From the NCBI RefSeq assembly GCF_021864505.1, contig NZ_JAKJIB010000005.1:1-45653 (forward strand): a stretch of DNA of 45,653 bases, written 5' to 3'. The stretch is from Falsiroseomonas oryziterrae (GTDB taxonomy: Bacteria; Pseudomonadota; Alphaproteobacteria; Acetobacterales; Acetobacteraceae). Positions 16,850 through 24,726 of the stretch are shown piece after piece (positions within the stretch are counted from its first letter, which is position 1; each line of letters starts with the position of its first letter). Both the position numbers and the translations under genes were made by a program. The notes beneath the pieces are model-generated. The model searched no databases and had not been told where the DNA came from. It saw nothing but the letters and a program-made list of their open reading frames with translations.

Positions 16850-17821
16850 ATGACGATCCAGCGCCGCGCTACCCTGGCCTTGCCGATGCTGCTGCTGCCC
16901 GACATCGCCCGCGCCCAGGCGCAGGGCTGGCCGGCCCGGCCGGTGCGCATCGTCGTCTCCTTCACCGCCGGCGGCACGACGGACATCATCGCCCGCCTCG
17001 TCGGCGCACAGCTGGAGCGCCGCTGGGGGCAGCCGGTGGTGATCGACAACCGGCCTGGTGCGGGCGGCAATATCGGCACGGACAGCGTGGTGAAGGCAGC
17101 GCCCGACGGATACACCCTGCTGGTCGGCTCGGTTGGGCCGCTGGCGGTCAACGTCTCGCTCTACCGAAACATGCCCTACGATCCGCGCCGCGACCTGGCG
17201 GCGGTCACGCAGATCGCCGGCGTGCCCAACGTGCTGGTCGTCCGGTCGGAATTCCCTGGCCGCACCGTGGCGGATCTGGTGGCGGAGGCAAGGCGGCGTC
17301 CTGGCCAGCTCAGCTATGCCTCGACGGGCAGCGGCACCTCGTCCCACCTCTCGGGCGTAATGCTCGACCGCATGGCCGGCATCGAGACGCTGCACATTCC
17401 CTATCGCGGGGCCGTCGCTCTCAACGACGTGCTGGCCGGCCGCGTGCAGTTCATGTTCGCGACCATCCCCTCCGTCATCGAGCCGATCCGGTCCGGTCAG
17501 CTCCGCGCGCTGGCCGTGACCAGCACCGAGCGCTCGCGCGCGCTGCCGGACGTGCCGACGATGGTGGAGGCGGGCTTCCCCGAATTCGACGCTTCCTCCT
17601 GGTTCGGCGTCGTCGCGCCGGCGCGCACCCCGCCCGAGATCGTGAACAGGATCGCGGAAGATGTGCACGCGATTCTGCGCGACCCGGCGATCCAACGGCA
17701 GATGATCGAACAGGGCGCCGATCCGGTGGGAAGCGGGCCGCAGGCATTCGCCGCTTTCATCGAGCGCGAGGTTACGCGCTGGGCCGCCATCGTGCGCGCC
17801 GCGAATGCCGTCGCCGACTGA
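16850..17821 (+). CDS. Bug family TTT solute receptor
   Basis: A 323-residue Bug/TctC receptor, the last gene of the IclR - ThDP enzyme - monooxygenase operon. The leader (RRATLALPMLLLPDIARAQA) is followed by ARPVRIVVSFTAGGTTDIIARLV, DNRPGAGGNIGTDSVVK and AAPDGYTLLVGS, then IPYRGAVALNDVLAGRVQ. GGGAGAGACGAC precedes the ATG. The 71-base gap from the monooxygenase gene contains a perfect 12-base tandem repeat (16803-16814 and 16816-16827), possibly chance. The perfect hairpin at 17902-17937 ends the operon. It is likely the dedicated receptor for the substrate handled by this operon. Confidence 0.92.
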   Translation: MTIQRRATLALPMLLLPDIARAQAQGWPARPVRIVVSFTAGGTTDIIARLVGAQLERRWGQPVVIDNRPGAGGNIGTDSVVKAAPDGYTLLVGSVGPLAVNVSLYRNMPYDPRRDLAAVTQIAGVPNVLVVRSEFPGRTVADLVAEARRRPGQLSYASTGSGTSSHLSGVMLDRMAGIETLHIPYRGAVALNDVLAGRVQFMFATIPSVIEPIRSGQLRALAVTSTERSRALPDVPTMVEAGFPEFDASSWFGVVAPARTPPEIVNRIAEDVHAILRDPAIQRQMIEQGADPVGSGPQAFAAFIEREVTRWAAIVRAANAVAD

Positions 17822-17901
17822 GCAACAAAGACGAGACCTGCCAGCCGGCGCCGAGGGGGGGCTGCGCCGGCGCTGAGCCCATGTCCCGTCGGCCGACTGC
17901 A

Positions 17902-17937
17902 ACGCGGGCAGCACGGCATCTGCCGTGCTGCCCGCGT
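17902..17937. terminator. Perfect 17-bp hairpin between convergent genes
   Basis: Bases 17902-17918 and 17921-17937 are perfectly complementary (arm core GGGCAGCACGGCA) with only a two-base TC between them, so the RNA would form a very stable stem with the top pairs opened as a loop. It lies between the convergent Bug (stop 17821) and tannase-family (stop 17952) genes. A weaker stem precedes it (GCCGGCGC pairing with GCGCCGGC, about 17844-17871). There is no T-tract, so it is not a textbook intrinsic terminator, but position and symmetry suggest bidirectional termination or transcript-end protection. Confidence 0.7.
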
Positions 17938-17951
17938 CGGGGACCTGACAG

Positions 17952-19571
17952 CTACTCCGCAGCGCAGATGTAGCTCGCAGCAAGATTCGGATCGCCGCTG
18001 CCGCGGTATCGCGGCCAGGTGGGAAAGCGGCAAAGCGGGCGTGTCCGGCCGCGGGTCTCGCTCCGGGTGCCGTCGGTGATCACCGCGTGATCGGGTGGCG
18101 TGCCGCTCTCCACCCATGCATCGAGCGCGGCGAGACTTTCCCATTGTGGCGAGAACCGACCGCCGCCATGGGCGAGGCCCGGGATCTCGAAATAGCGGAG
18201 GAAGCGGTCGGTCTCCGCCTGTCCCATGCGCGCGACGATTGCCTGCACGTTGCGGCGGTTCTCGAGAGGGCTCACCGAGGGATCGTCATGGCCGTGCAGC
18301 CAGATGATCCGTCCGCCCCGGGCGGCGAAGCGAGACAGATCGGTTGCGGTCGCGTCGAACAGCCCGGAGATTTCCAGGATGCGCTCACGCACTGGCCCCG
18401 GCGCGGTAACGTCGAGCTGACGGATGTCGAAGTCGCGCCCTCCGTTCACGAAGTAGCGGAAGAACTGGTAGGCACGGTCAACGTGATGCGCGTTGGGTCC
18501 GGAGCGCGGCGGCGACAGCAGCCCGGGCTGGCTGCCGAGCTGCATCGCGATGCCCTCGAGGCTGTTGTAGCCTAGGTAGTCGCGTGCACCGTTTGCGAAG
18601 GCGAAGGGCAGCGTGTAGCCCCGGTGATAGACGCGCATCGTGCGCGCGACCTGCGCATCGGTCAGGCAGTGCGTAGGGTGGCCGGTTTCGCCGGCGCGGC
18701 AACGCAGTGCCTCGAGCGCGGCCGCCGAGCCCCGGCGGCAGGCGTCGGGGTTGCTGACCAGCCCATCCGCGACGCCGTCCAACCCGTCGCAGCGCGCGAT
18801 CGATTCGCGTTGGATGCGCTCCACCATGGCCGGCGGAATCCAGCCGGCCGACCCGTCCTCGTAGACGGCGCGGGCCAGCAGCGCCCCCCAGAGCCGCAGG
18901 CCCATGTAGCTCGACACCGGGTACCAGCTGATGATCCCGTCATAGGCGTCAGGCCAGCGGATCGCGGCGGTCAGCCCTTCCCGTCCGCCGGTCGAGCCGC
19001 CGTTGAAATAGACGCGGCGCGGCGCCTCGCCGTAATGCGCCAGCGCGATCTGGCGGACGGCGTCGAGCGTCTTGCGGATGTGCTGGTAGCCGAAATTGTG
19101 CAGCGCCTCGGCATTGAGCGCGAAGGATGCGTCGTCTGCGCTTTCGGCCTGATGGCCGGAATCGCCCCCGAAGGTGAGGAACCCGCGCGCCAGCGGCGTC
19201 GGTGAGCCGGTGAGCCCGTGCATCTCGAGCCCCGTCGTGTTTGGGATGCGGCCGTTGTAGCCGCCGCCCCCGAACTGCAGCGCCTTGCCGTTCCAGTTCG
19301 CCGGCAGGTTGGCCTGGAAGAGGATGCTCGGCGCTGACGCATCCACCGGCCGGATCGCACCGATGACCCGGCAGTTGCCGCCATGCGCGTCGGCGACTGG
19401 CGTCGCGGAGGTCACCTCGGCGCCGCCGGTCGGCAGGGTGATGGATGCGGCGCCGATGCGGAGCGCAGAAAGTCCGGCGCAGTCGGTCCTGGGCGTCTGC
19501 GCCTGCGTCGCCTGGCTCAGCACCATCGCGAGCCCGATGGCGGGCACCAGCCTCGGCAGCAGCGTCGTCAT
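17952..19571 (-). CDS. Tannase/feruloyl esterase family alpha/beta hydrolase
   Basis: A 539-residue exported esterase of the tannase family, which cleaves aromatic esters such as galloyl or feruloyl esters. A Sec leader ends near SQATQAQ. The nucleophile elbow is GGSTGGREG with Ser193; the acid/base residues are probably the Asp in LHGHDDPSVSP and the His in IPGLAHGGG. Paired cysteines, including RCDGLDGVADG around the calcium-binding region, are typical. ATG 19571 is chosen over 19604 because GGGAGGAGGAC precedes it and the leader then begins properly. The gene lies 50 bases after the ROK regulator on the same strand, so the two may be co-transcribed. It would act in the periplasm on plant-derived phenolic esters, a natural companion for the hydrolase and transporter genes nearby. 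Confidence 0.88.
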   Translation of the reverse strand: MTTLLPRLVPAIGLAMVLSQATQAQTPRTDCAGLSALRIGAASITLPTGGAEVTSATPVADAHGGNCRVIGAIRPVDASAPSILFQANLPANWNGKALQFGGGGYNGRIPNTTGLEMHGLTGSPTPLARGFLTFGGDSGHQAESADDASFALNAEALHNFGYQHIRKTLDAVRQIALAHYGEAPRRVYFNGGSTGGREGLTAAIRWPDAYDGIISWYPVSSYMGLRLWGALLARAVYEDGSAGWIPPAMVERIQRESIARCDGLDGVADGLVSNPDACRRGSAAALEALRCRAGETGHPTHCLTDAQVARTMRVYHRGYTLPFAFANGARDYLGYNSLEGIAMQLGSQPGLLSPPRSGPNAHHVDRAYQFFRYFVNGGRDFDIRQLDVTAPGPVRERILEISGLFDATATDLSRFAARGGRIIWLHGHDDPSVSPLENRRNVQAIVARMGQAETDRFLRYFEIPGLAHGGGRFSPQWESLAALDAWVESGTPPDHAVITDGTRSETRGRTRPLCRFPTWPRYRGSGDPNLAASYICAAE

Positions 19572-19621
19572 CGGCCGTCCTCCTCCCGTGCGGCGTTGCG
19601 CCATCGGCCCTGGTTGGTGCG

Positions 19622-20809
19622 CTAACCTGCCACGCGTCTCGCTTCCTCACGGCGCGGCGCGAGCCCGCCGTCGCGCACGAGTTCGTGCATCGCCCAGGCC
19701 AGCGCAGGCCGCGGGTCCGAGCCCAGGGTGGACGGCAGGAAGCGCAGCGGCACCTGCAGCGCCGCCGTGCCGCCGAAGACGCTGTCCTCAATGCCCTGCC
19801 GCAGCGCCGTGCGCTGGTCCTCCGGCAAGGTGCTCGGCCAGCCGGAGATCGCGACAAGTGAGACGGGCATGATGTTGAGCACGTTGCCGATGGCGAGGCC
19901 GACGCGGTGCAGCGCGTCGGCCATCAGCACTCGGCGCCGCGCGGTCATGCGAACGAGCCGCAACCAATCGTTATCGGCGGCGATCATCTCTGCCTCCGGC
20001 ACACCGAAGATCCGGCCGATGGCGCCGGCCGAGGCAAAGGTCTCGAGGCACCCGCGGTGACCGCAGCGGCAGGCCGGGCCGTGCCGTTCGACCACCACAT
20101 GGCCGAACTCGATCGGGCGGATCGGCGCGGCGGCAGTCACCGGCTCGACCCACGCGCCGCCGATACCTCGCCCGAGATGGACAAAGAGATGTCGCGTCGC
20201 GATGGGCTCGCTGCCCGGCCCGAAGAGGTGCGCCGCCGCGCGCGCGGCAACCGCGTTGACAAGGCCGTGCGGCACCGTCGGGAAGGCGGCCTCGAGCATT
20301 GCGGAGATGGCGGCCGCGTCGAGCGCTGTAATTGGATTGGGGGCGTCGGGTGGTTCGCGCAGGCCGGGGATCGAGACGCCGATGCGCAGCGGCACGACGC
20401 CGCGCGCGCCGCACCAACGACAGAGGGCGTCGATCGCCTGCGCGAAGGTAGCTGCCAGGGCAGGGCGATCGGTCAGGTCGGCAAGCGGCAGGCGTTCGAG
20501 ATAGGCGATGTCGCCGCCGAGCGTGGCGGTCCCGAAGGAGAGTCGTCGATTGGCAAGGGTCAGCCCGGCAATCCATTGATCCTGAGCCAGAGTAACGATC
20601 TGCGTCGGGCCGCCGGGGTAGGGCGCCGGGCGCCTGATCTCCTCAACCAGGCCTTCCTCACGGAGGTCGGCCAGGATGCGGGAGATGCTGACCTCGGTGA
20701 GGTTGCAATCCGTGGCAAGCTGGGGCCGGAACAGGCCGCCCGTGGCGAGCAGCCGGTCAAGCACGGCTGCGCGCGTCTGCCTTCTCGTCCGCAGCTGCTC
20801 CGCGGCCAT
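19622..20809 (-). CDS. ROK family transcriptional regulator
   Basis: A 395-residue ROK protein of the NagC/Mlc/XylR class. An N-terminal winged helix (about 10-75; ATDCNLTEVSISRILADLREEG) precedes an ROK domain with the zinc-binding CRCGHRGCLE motif and LFVHLGRGIGGAWVEP. The sugar-kinase phosphate motif DxGxT is degraded (LAQDQWIAGLTLA), so it should regulate rather than phosphorylate. It diverges from the oligopeptide-type binding protein at 20915, with a CTTACT/AGTAAG inverted repeat nine bases from its start codon, so it probably represses both itself and that operon. The inducer is unknown; a sugar-like molecule would be usual for ROK proteins. Confidence 0.92.
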   Translation of the reverse strand: MAAEQLRTRRQTRAAVLDRLLATGGLFRPQLATDCNLTEVSISRILADLREEGLVEEIRRPAPYPGGPTQIVTLAQDQWIAGLTLANRRLSFGTATLGGDIAYLERLPLADLTDRPALAATFAQAIDALCRWCGARGVVPLRIGVSIPGLREPPDAPNPITALDAAAISAMLEAAFPTVPHGLVNAVAARAAAHLFGPGSEPIATRHLFVHLGRGIGGAWVEPVTAAAPIRPIEFGHVVVERHGPACRCGHRGCLETFASAGAIGRIFGVPEAEMIAADNDWLRLVRMTARRRVLMADALHRVGLAIGNVLNIMPVSLVAISGWPSTLPEDQRTALRQGIEDSVFGGTAALQVPLRFLPSTLGSDPRPALAWAMHELVRDGGLAPRREEARRVAG

Positions 20810-20817
20810 CGGCTTTC

Positions 20818-20832
20818 CTTACTTACAGTAAG
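20818..20832. promoter_or_regulatory. Candidate ROK operator, CTTACT-TAC-AGTAAG
   Basis: A perfect six-base inverted repeat with a three-base centre lies nine bases upstream of the ROK start and 83 bases upstream of the binding-protein start. It is an AT-rich island in very GC-rich DNA, in keeping with an operator overlapping the ROK promoter or ribosome site. Binding by the adjacent ROK protein is inferred from position. Confidence 0.5.
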
Positions 20833-20914
20833 AATGTTAGGCTTCAGCCACGGGCGGCGTCAACGCCGCGGGCAGAAAGGGCCGGTGCCAAGGCCCGCAC
20901 GAGGGGAGAACGCC

Positions 20915-22489
20915 ATGACGACGCGGTTTCGCTGTCTCGCCACCGCTATGGCGGCCCTCCTCGCCGCGGCGCCCGCCGCCGCGCGCGACATCACCATGGC
21001 CCGCGTCGCCGAGCATGCTGCGATCGACCCGCACTTCAACAACGCGGGCAATGACGCATCCACGATGCGCAACATCTACGACAGCTTGCTGAACTTCGAT
21101 GTCAATCAGGCGATCGGCCCCTCGCTCGCCGCCTCATGGCGGGTGGTGGACCCGCTGACCTGGGAGATCCGGCTGCGCGAGGGTGTGCGTTTCCACGACG
21201 GCTCGCCTTTCACTGCGGAAGACGTCGTCTTCTCCCTGAACCGCGCGAAGGACGTGCCGAACAGCCCGTCGAGTTGGGCGCGCAACGTCGGCGACATTGC
21301 GACGATGACGGTGGTGGACCCGCACACGGTCCGCTTCACCTCTCGCGTCCCGACGCCGCTGCTGCTGGAGCAGGTCGGGCAGGTCTACATCGTCTCCCGC
21401 CGCGCCGCGGAGGGCGCGACCACGGCCGACTTCAACGCGGGCCGTGCGGCGATCGGCACCGGTCCGATGCGCTTCGTGTCGTGGACGCCGGGCGACCGGA
21501 TGGAGCTTCGCCGCTTCGACGGCCACTGGCGCGGCGCGGCCGAGTTCGACCGCATCACGGTGCGGTTCATCACCAACCCCGCCGCGCGCATTGCCACGCT
21601 GTTGTCGGGCGGCGTGGACATCATCGACGCCGTGCCCGCCGGCGACGTGGCGCGCCTGGAGCGCGAGCGAGGCATCCGCGTGACCTCCATCGTCACACCG
21701 CGCATCGCCTACATGGCGATGGATTCCGCTCGCGACGAAAGCCCCTTCGTCACCGACGCCGAGGGGCGTCCGATGACACGCAACCCGCTGCGCGACCGGC
21801 GCGTGCGCCAGGCGATGTCCATGCTGATCAACCGCGAGGCGCTGGTGAACACGCTGCTCTCCGGCGGCGGCGTCCCGGCGGGGCAGATCGTCCCTGTCGG
21901 CCAGGGCGGCTACGATCCGTCGTTGGCGCCGATGCCCTTCGATCCCGCGCGCGCGCGCGCGCTGCTCGCGGAGGCAGGCTGGGCCAACGGCTTCGGGCTG
22001 ACCATCCATTCGTCCAACAACCGCTTCCCGCAGGACGCGGCGATGGCGCAGGCGCTGGGCCAGATGCTCGCGCGCGGCGGGATCCGCATCAACGGCGTCG
22101 TGACCATGCCGTTCAACGTCTATATCGGGCAGGCGACCGACCAGCGCTTCTCCGCCTTCCTGTTCGCCTATAACAGCGCGAGCCCGCATTCAGCCGACGG
22201 CCTGCGTGGCCTGCTCGCCACGCGCGACCTGGCGCGCGGCATGGGCGGCACCAACCGCGGCCGCTATTCCAATCCTGACTTCGACGCGGCACTCGCCAGG
22301 GCGCTCGAGGTCTTCGACGAGAACGAGCGCAACCGCCTTCTGGTGGAGGCGACGCGGATCGCGATGGACGACCAGGGCATCATCCCGCTGCTTTGGCAGA
22401 AGAGCTTCTGGGCCTCGCGCGGTGACATCGTGCACGACGCCAACATGCTGGACGAGACCTCGGTCCGTTTCGCGCGCATCGCCCGATGA
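20915..22489 (+). CDS. ABC transporter substrate-binding protein, family 5 (peptide/nickel/opine type)
   Basis: A 524-residue periplasmic receptor of the DppA/OppA family. The leader ends near APAAARD. Family signatures are present: NIYDSLLNFD, SWRVVDPLTWEIRLREGVRFHDGSPFTAEDVVFSL split across residues about 75-105, then GTGPMRFVSWTPGDRMELRRF and PLRDRRVRQAMSMLINREAL. GAGGGGAGAACGCC precedes the ATG. Its last codons overlap the start of the CocE-like hydrolase (ATGA), so receptor and hydrolase are made together. No permease or ATPase genes follow, so the importer's membrane part must be elsewhere. The neighbour's activity suggests an ester or amide ligand, but this receptor class binds many ligands. 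Confidence 0.92.
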   Translation: MTTRFRCLATAMAALLAAAPAAARDITMARVAEHAAIDPHFNNAGNDASTMRNIYDSLLNFDVNQAIGPSLAASWRVVDPLTWEIRLREGVRFHDGSPFTAEDVVFSLNRAKDVPNSPSSWARNVGDIATMTVVDPHTVRFTSRVPTPLLLEQVGQVYIVSRRAAEGATTADFNAGRAAIGTGPMRFVSWTPGDRMELRRFDGHWRGAAEFDRITVRFITNPAARIATLLSGGVDIIDAVPAGDVARLERERGIRVTSIVTPRIAYMAMDSARDESPFVTDAEGRPMTRNPLRDRRVRQAMSMLINREALVNTLLSGGGVPAGQIVPVGQGGYDPSLAPMPFDPARARALLAEAGWANGFGLTIHSSNNRFPQDAAMAQALGQMLARGGIRINGVVTMPFNVYIGQATDQRFSAFLFAYNSASPHSADGLRGLLATRDLARGMGGTNRGRYSNPDFDAALARALEVFDENERNRLLVEATRIAMDDQGIIPLLWQKSFWASRGDIVHDANMLDETSVRFARIAR

Positions 22490-24282
22490 GCCGCATGCTG
22501 CGGATGCCGATGCGCGACGGCGCGCATCTCGCCGCGAGCCTCTATCTGCCCGACGGCGCCGGACCTTTCCCGGTGGTGCTGGAGCGCACGCCCTATGGCC
22601 GCGACGCTCCGCGCCGCATCGAGGTGACGCAGGTCGATCCCGAGCCAATGGATGGGCCGCGACTGGCTGCCGTCTTCACGCGCGCAGGCTACGCGGTGGT
22701 GCTGCAGGATTGTCGCGGCCGCGGCGAGTCCGAGGGTGTCTTTGAGAAGTATCTGAACGAAGGCGCCGACGGCTTCGACAGCTGTGCCTGGATCCTCGAT
22801 CAGCCCTGGTGCGACGGCCGCATCGCGACGATCGGCATGTCCTATGGGGCGCATGCCGGCGCCGCGCTGGGCTGCCTCGATCCGCCGGGCCTGGTTGCGC
22901 AGGTCCTCGATTCCGGCGGCTTCGACAATGGCTGGCGCAACGCCATCCGCCACAACGGCGCCTTCGAGATGAAGCAGGTGAGCTGGGCCTTCAACGAGGC
23001 CCGCCGCTCCCCGGAAGCGCGCGCCGATCCCGTGCTGCGGGCCGCGCTGGAGGCTGAGGACCTCGTCGCGTGGTTCACCCGAATGCCCTGGCGCGCCGGG
23101 CATTCGCCGCTCCGCCACCATCCGACCTATGAGCGCGTGCTGCTGGACCAGTGGCAGGCTGGCGCCTTCGACGGGAGTTGGCGGCGGGTCGGCATCTGGG
23201 CTGAGGGCTTCTACGACCGCTACAGCCGCGCAGCCGTGCTGCACATGTCGTCCTGGTTCGACCCCTATCCCGCGACGGTCACGAACAATTACGCCGGCCT
23301 GAAGCGCGCCGGCCGCGGCGCGCAGCGGCTGATCCTCGGCCCTTGGACGCATGGGGAACGCAGTCGTCGCGTCTTCGGCGACGTCGATTTCGGCCGTGAG
23401 GCGCCAATCGATTCCTGGGCGGGCGACTGGAACCGTCAGCGCGTACGCTTCCTGGACCATGCGGTGCGCGGCGTGCCGGACGGCGAGCCGCCGGTGCGCG
23501 TCTTCGTCATGGGCGGTGGGAGCGGGCGGCGTACGGCGGAGGGACATCTCGACCATGGAGGGCGCTGGATTGCCGTGCAGGACTGGCCCTTGCCTGACGC
23601 CGTCCCCAGCGTCTTCCACCTGCATGGCAGTGGTTTGCTGGATCCGGCTGCGCCCGCCGCCGGCGCCACGCCCGTGACCTTCCGCTTCGATCCGGCCCAC
23701 CCGGTGCCGGCGATCGGTGGCAACTTCTCCTCGCTCGAGCCGATCGCCACGCCAGGCAGCCATGACCAGGTGGAGGCACCGGGCTTTTTCGGCTGCGCGC
23801 CCCCTTATCTTCCGCTCGCTTCGCGGCCCGACGTGCTGGTGTTCCAGACCGAGCCGCTGACAGAGCCTGTGCAGGTGGTCGGCCCGGTGGAGGTCGAGCT
23901 CTTCGTCGCGACCGATGCGCCCGACACTGACGTCACGGTCAAGCTGGTGGACGTGCATCCTGCCAGCGCTGATTATCCGCGCGGCTATGCGATGCTGCTT
24001 GGCGACACCATCCTGCGGCTGCGCTACGCTGAGGATCCGGAACGGCCGCGGCTCAGCACACCGGGGGAGGTGCGGCGCGTTCGGCTGGTGCTTCCAATTG
24101 CCAACCTGTTCCTGCCGGGGCACCGGATCCGGCTCGACGTGTCGTCGTCGAACTTCCCAAAATACGACGTCAACCCGAACACAGGTGAGCCGGAAGGCCT
24201 GTCACGCGGGTACCGCGTGGCGACCAACTCGGTCTTCGTGGATGCTGTGCGGTCGAGCCGGGTGGTTCTGCCGCTCCGCTAA
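22486..24282 (+). CDS. CocE/NonD family hydrolase (X-Pro dipeptidyl-peptidase-like)
   Basis: A 598-residue alpha/beta hydrolase of the CocE/NonD family, whose members hydrolyse esters (as cocaine esterase does) or peptides. The catalytic triad is visible: Ser119 in GMSYGAHAG, the Asp in SSWFDPYP near 260 and the His in GPWTHGERS near 287. A C-terminal jelly-roll domain (about 370-598) includes VELFVATDAPDTDVTVKL and SSNFPKYDVNPNTGEP, characteristic of the family. It begins at the ATG overlapping the preceding stop (ATGA). There is no signal peptide, so it acts in the cytoplasm on what the coupled receptor imports. Control is presumably through the ROK regulator. Confidence 0.92.
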   Translation: MSRMLRMPMRDGAHLAASLYLPDGAGPFPVVLERTPYGRDAPRRIEVTQVDPEPMDGPRLAAVFTRAGYAVVLQDCRGRGESEGVFEKYLNEGADGFDSCAWILDQPWCDGRIATIGMSYGAHAGAALGCLDPPGLVAQVLDSGGFDNGWRNAIRHNGAFEMKQVSWAFNEARRSPEARADPVLRAALEAEDLVAWFTRMPWRAGHSPLRHHPTYERVLLDQWQAGAFDGSWRRVGIWAEGFYDRYSRAAVLHMSSWFDPYPATVTNNYAGLKRAGRGAQRLILGPWTHGERSRRVFGDVDFGREAPIDSWAGDWNRQRVRFLDHAVRGVPDGEPPVRVFVMGGGSGRRTAEGHLDHGGRWIAVQDWPLPDAVPSVFHLHGSGLLDPAAPAAGATPVTFRFDPAHPVPAIGGNFSSLEPIATPGSHDQVEAPGFFGCAPPYLPLASRPDVLVFQTEPLTEPVQVVGPVEVELFVATDAPDTDVTVKLVDVHPASADYPRGYAMLLGDTILRLRYAEDPERPRLSTPGEVRRVRLVLPIANLFLPGHRIRLDVSSSNFPKYDVNPNTGEPEGLSRGYRVATNSVFVDAVRSSRVVLPLR

Positions 24283-24726
24283 CACCGTTGCGTGCCCATG
24301 CGGCAGCGAATCCAACACGAACCTGTCCGCTTTGGCAATGGACGTCGGTCAGTCGCGAGCCAAGCGGGGGGAAGACAGGATGCCTCGAAGTTCTGTTCGG
24401 CATAAGTTGACTCGTGTCCCCGCATCCCAAAGTTTCCTTACAAATCAGATCGCTCCGGCAACCCCGCATCGGTTTACGCCGAACGATTGTAACGGCTCCG
24501 TCCTGTCCGTAAGCGACCCAAAGCGTATGTCCGTGTCGCGCGTCAAAACTTGCGACGCGCGGGCCTCCCCCCGAACACGCGACGCCGCTGCGCGAGGAAC
24601 ACCATGCGTCATGTCCAGGTGTGTTTCGGGGTCTTGCTGGCCCGCACCGGACGACCGCGCCGCAGCGCTGCTGGTGGTGCAACTGGTGAAGCGCTCGTGC
24701 CCTGAACGCCAACGGGACACCAACAC
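24283..24726. other. Intergenic gap between convergent genes, with repeat copy B
   Basis: These 444 bases separate the CocE-like gene and the convergent multiheme cytochrome gene. They are AT-richer than the coding DNA and contain no convincing frame. CCGCTTTGGC (24327-24336) can pair with GCCAAGCGG (24359-24367) with one bulged base, a weak terminator candidate for the hydrolase transcript. Dispersed repeat copy B occupies about 24395-24480. The rest shows no recognisable feature. Confidence 0.6.
24395..24480 (+). repeat. Dispersed intergenic repeat, copy B
   Basis: It opens with GTTCGGCATAAG, identical to copy C at 35109. It continues with CGCATCCCA-A-A-TTTC-like sequence and, about 60 bases on, AACCCCGCATC, also shared with copies C and D at matching distance. 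It is more diverged than the others inside the middle segment. Orientation is the same as in the other three copies. Confidence 0.65.

Noticed and set aside
22264-24123. 619-codon minus-strand frame opposite the CocE-like hydrolase
   Set aside because: Antisense shadow of a gene with a clear catalytic triad.
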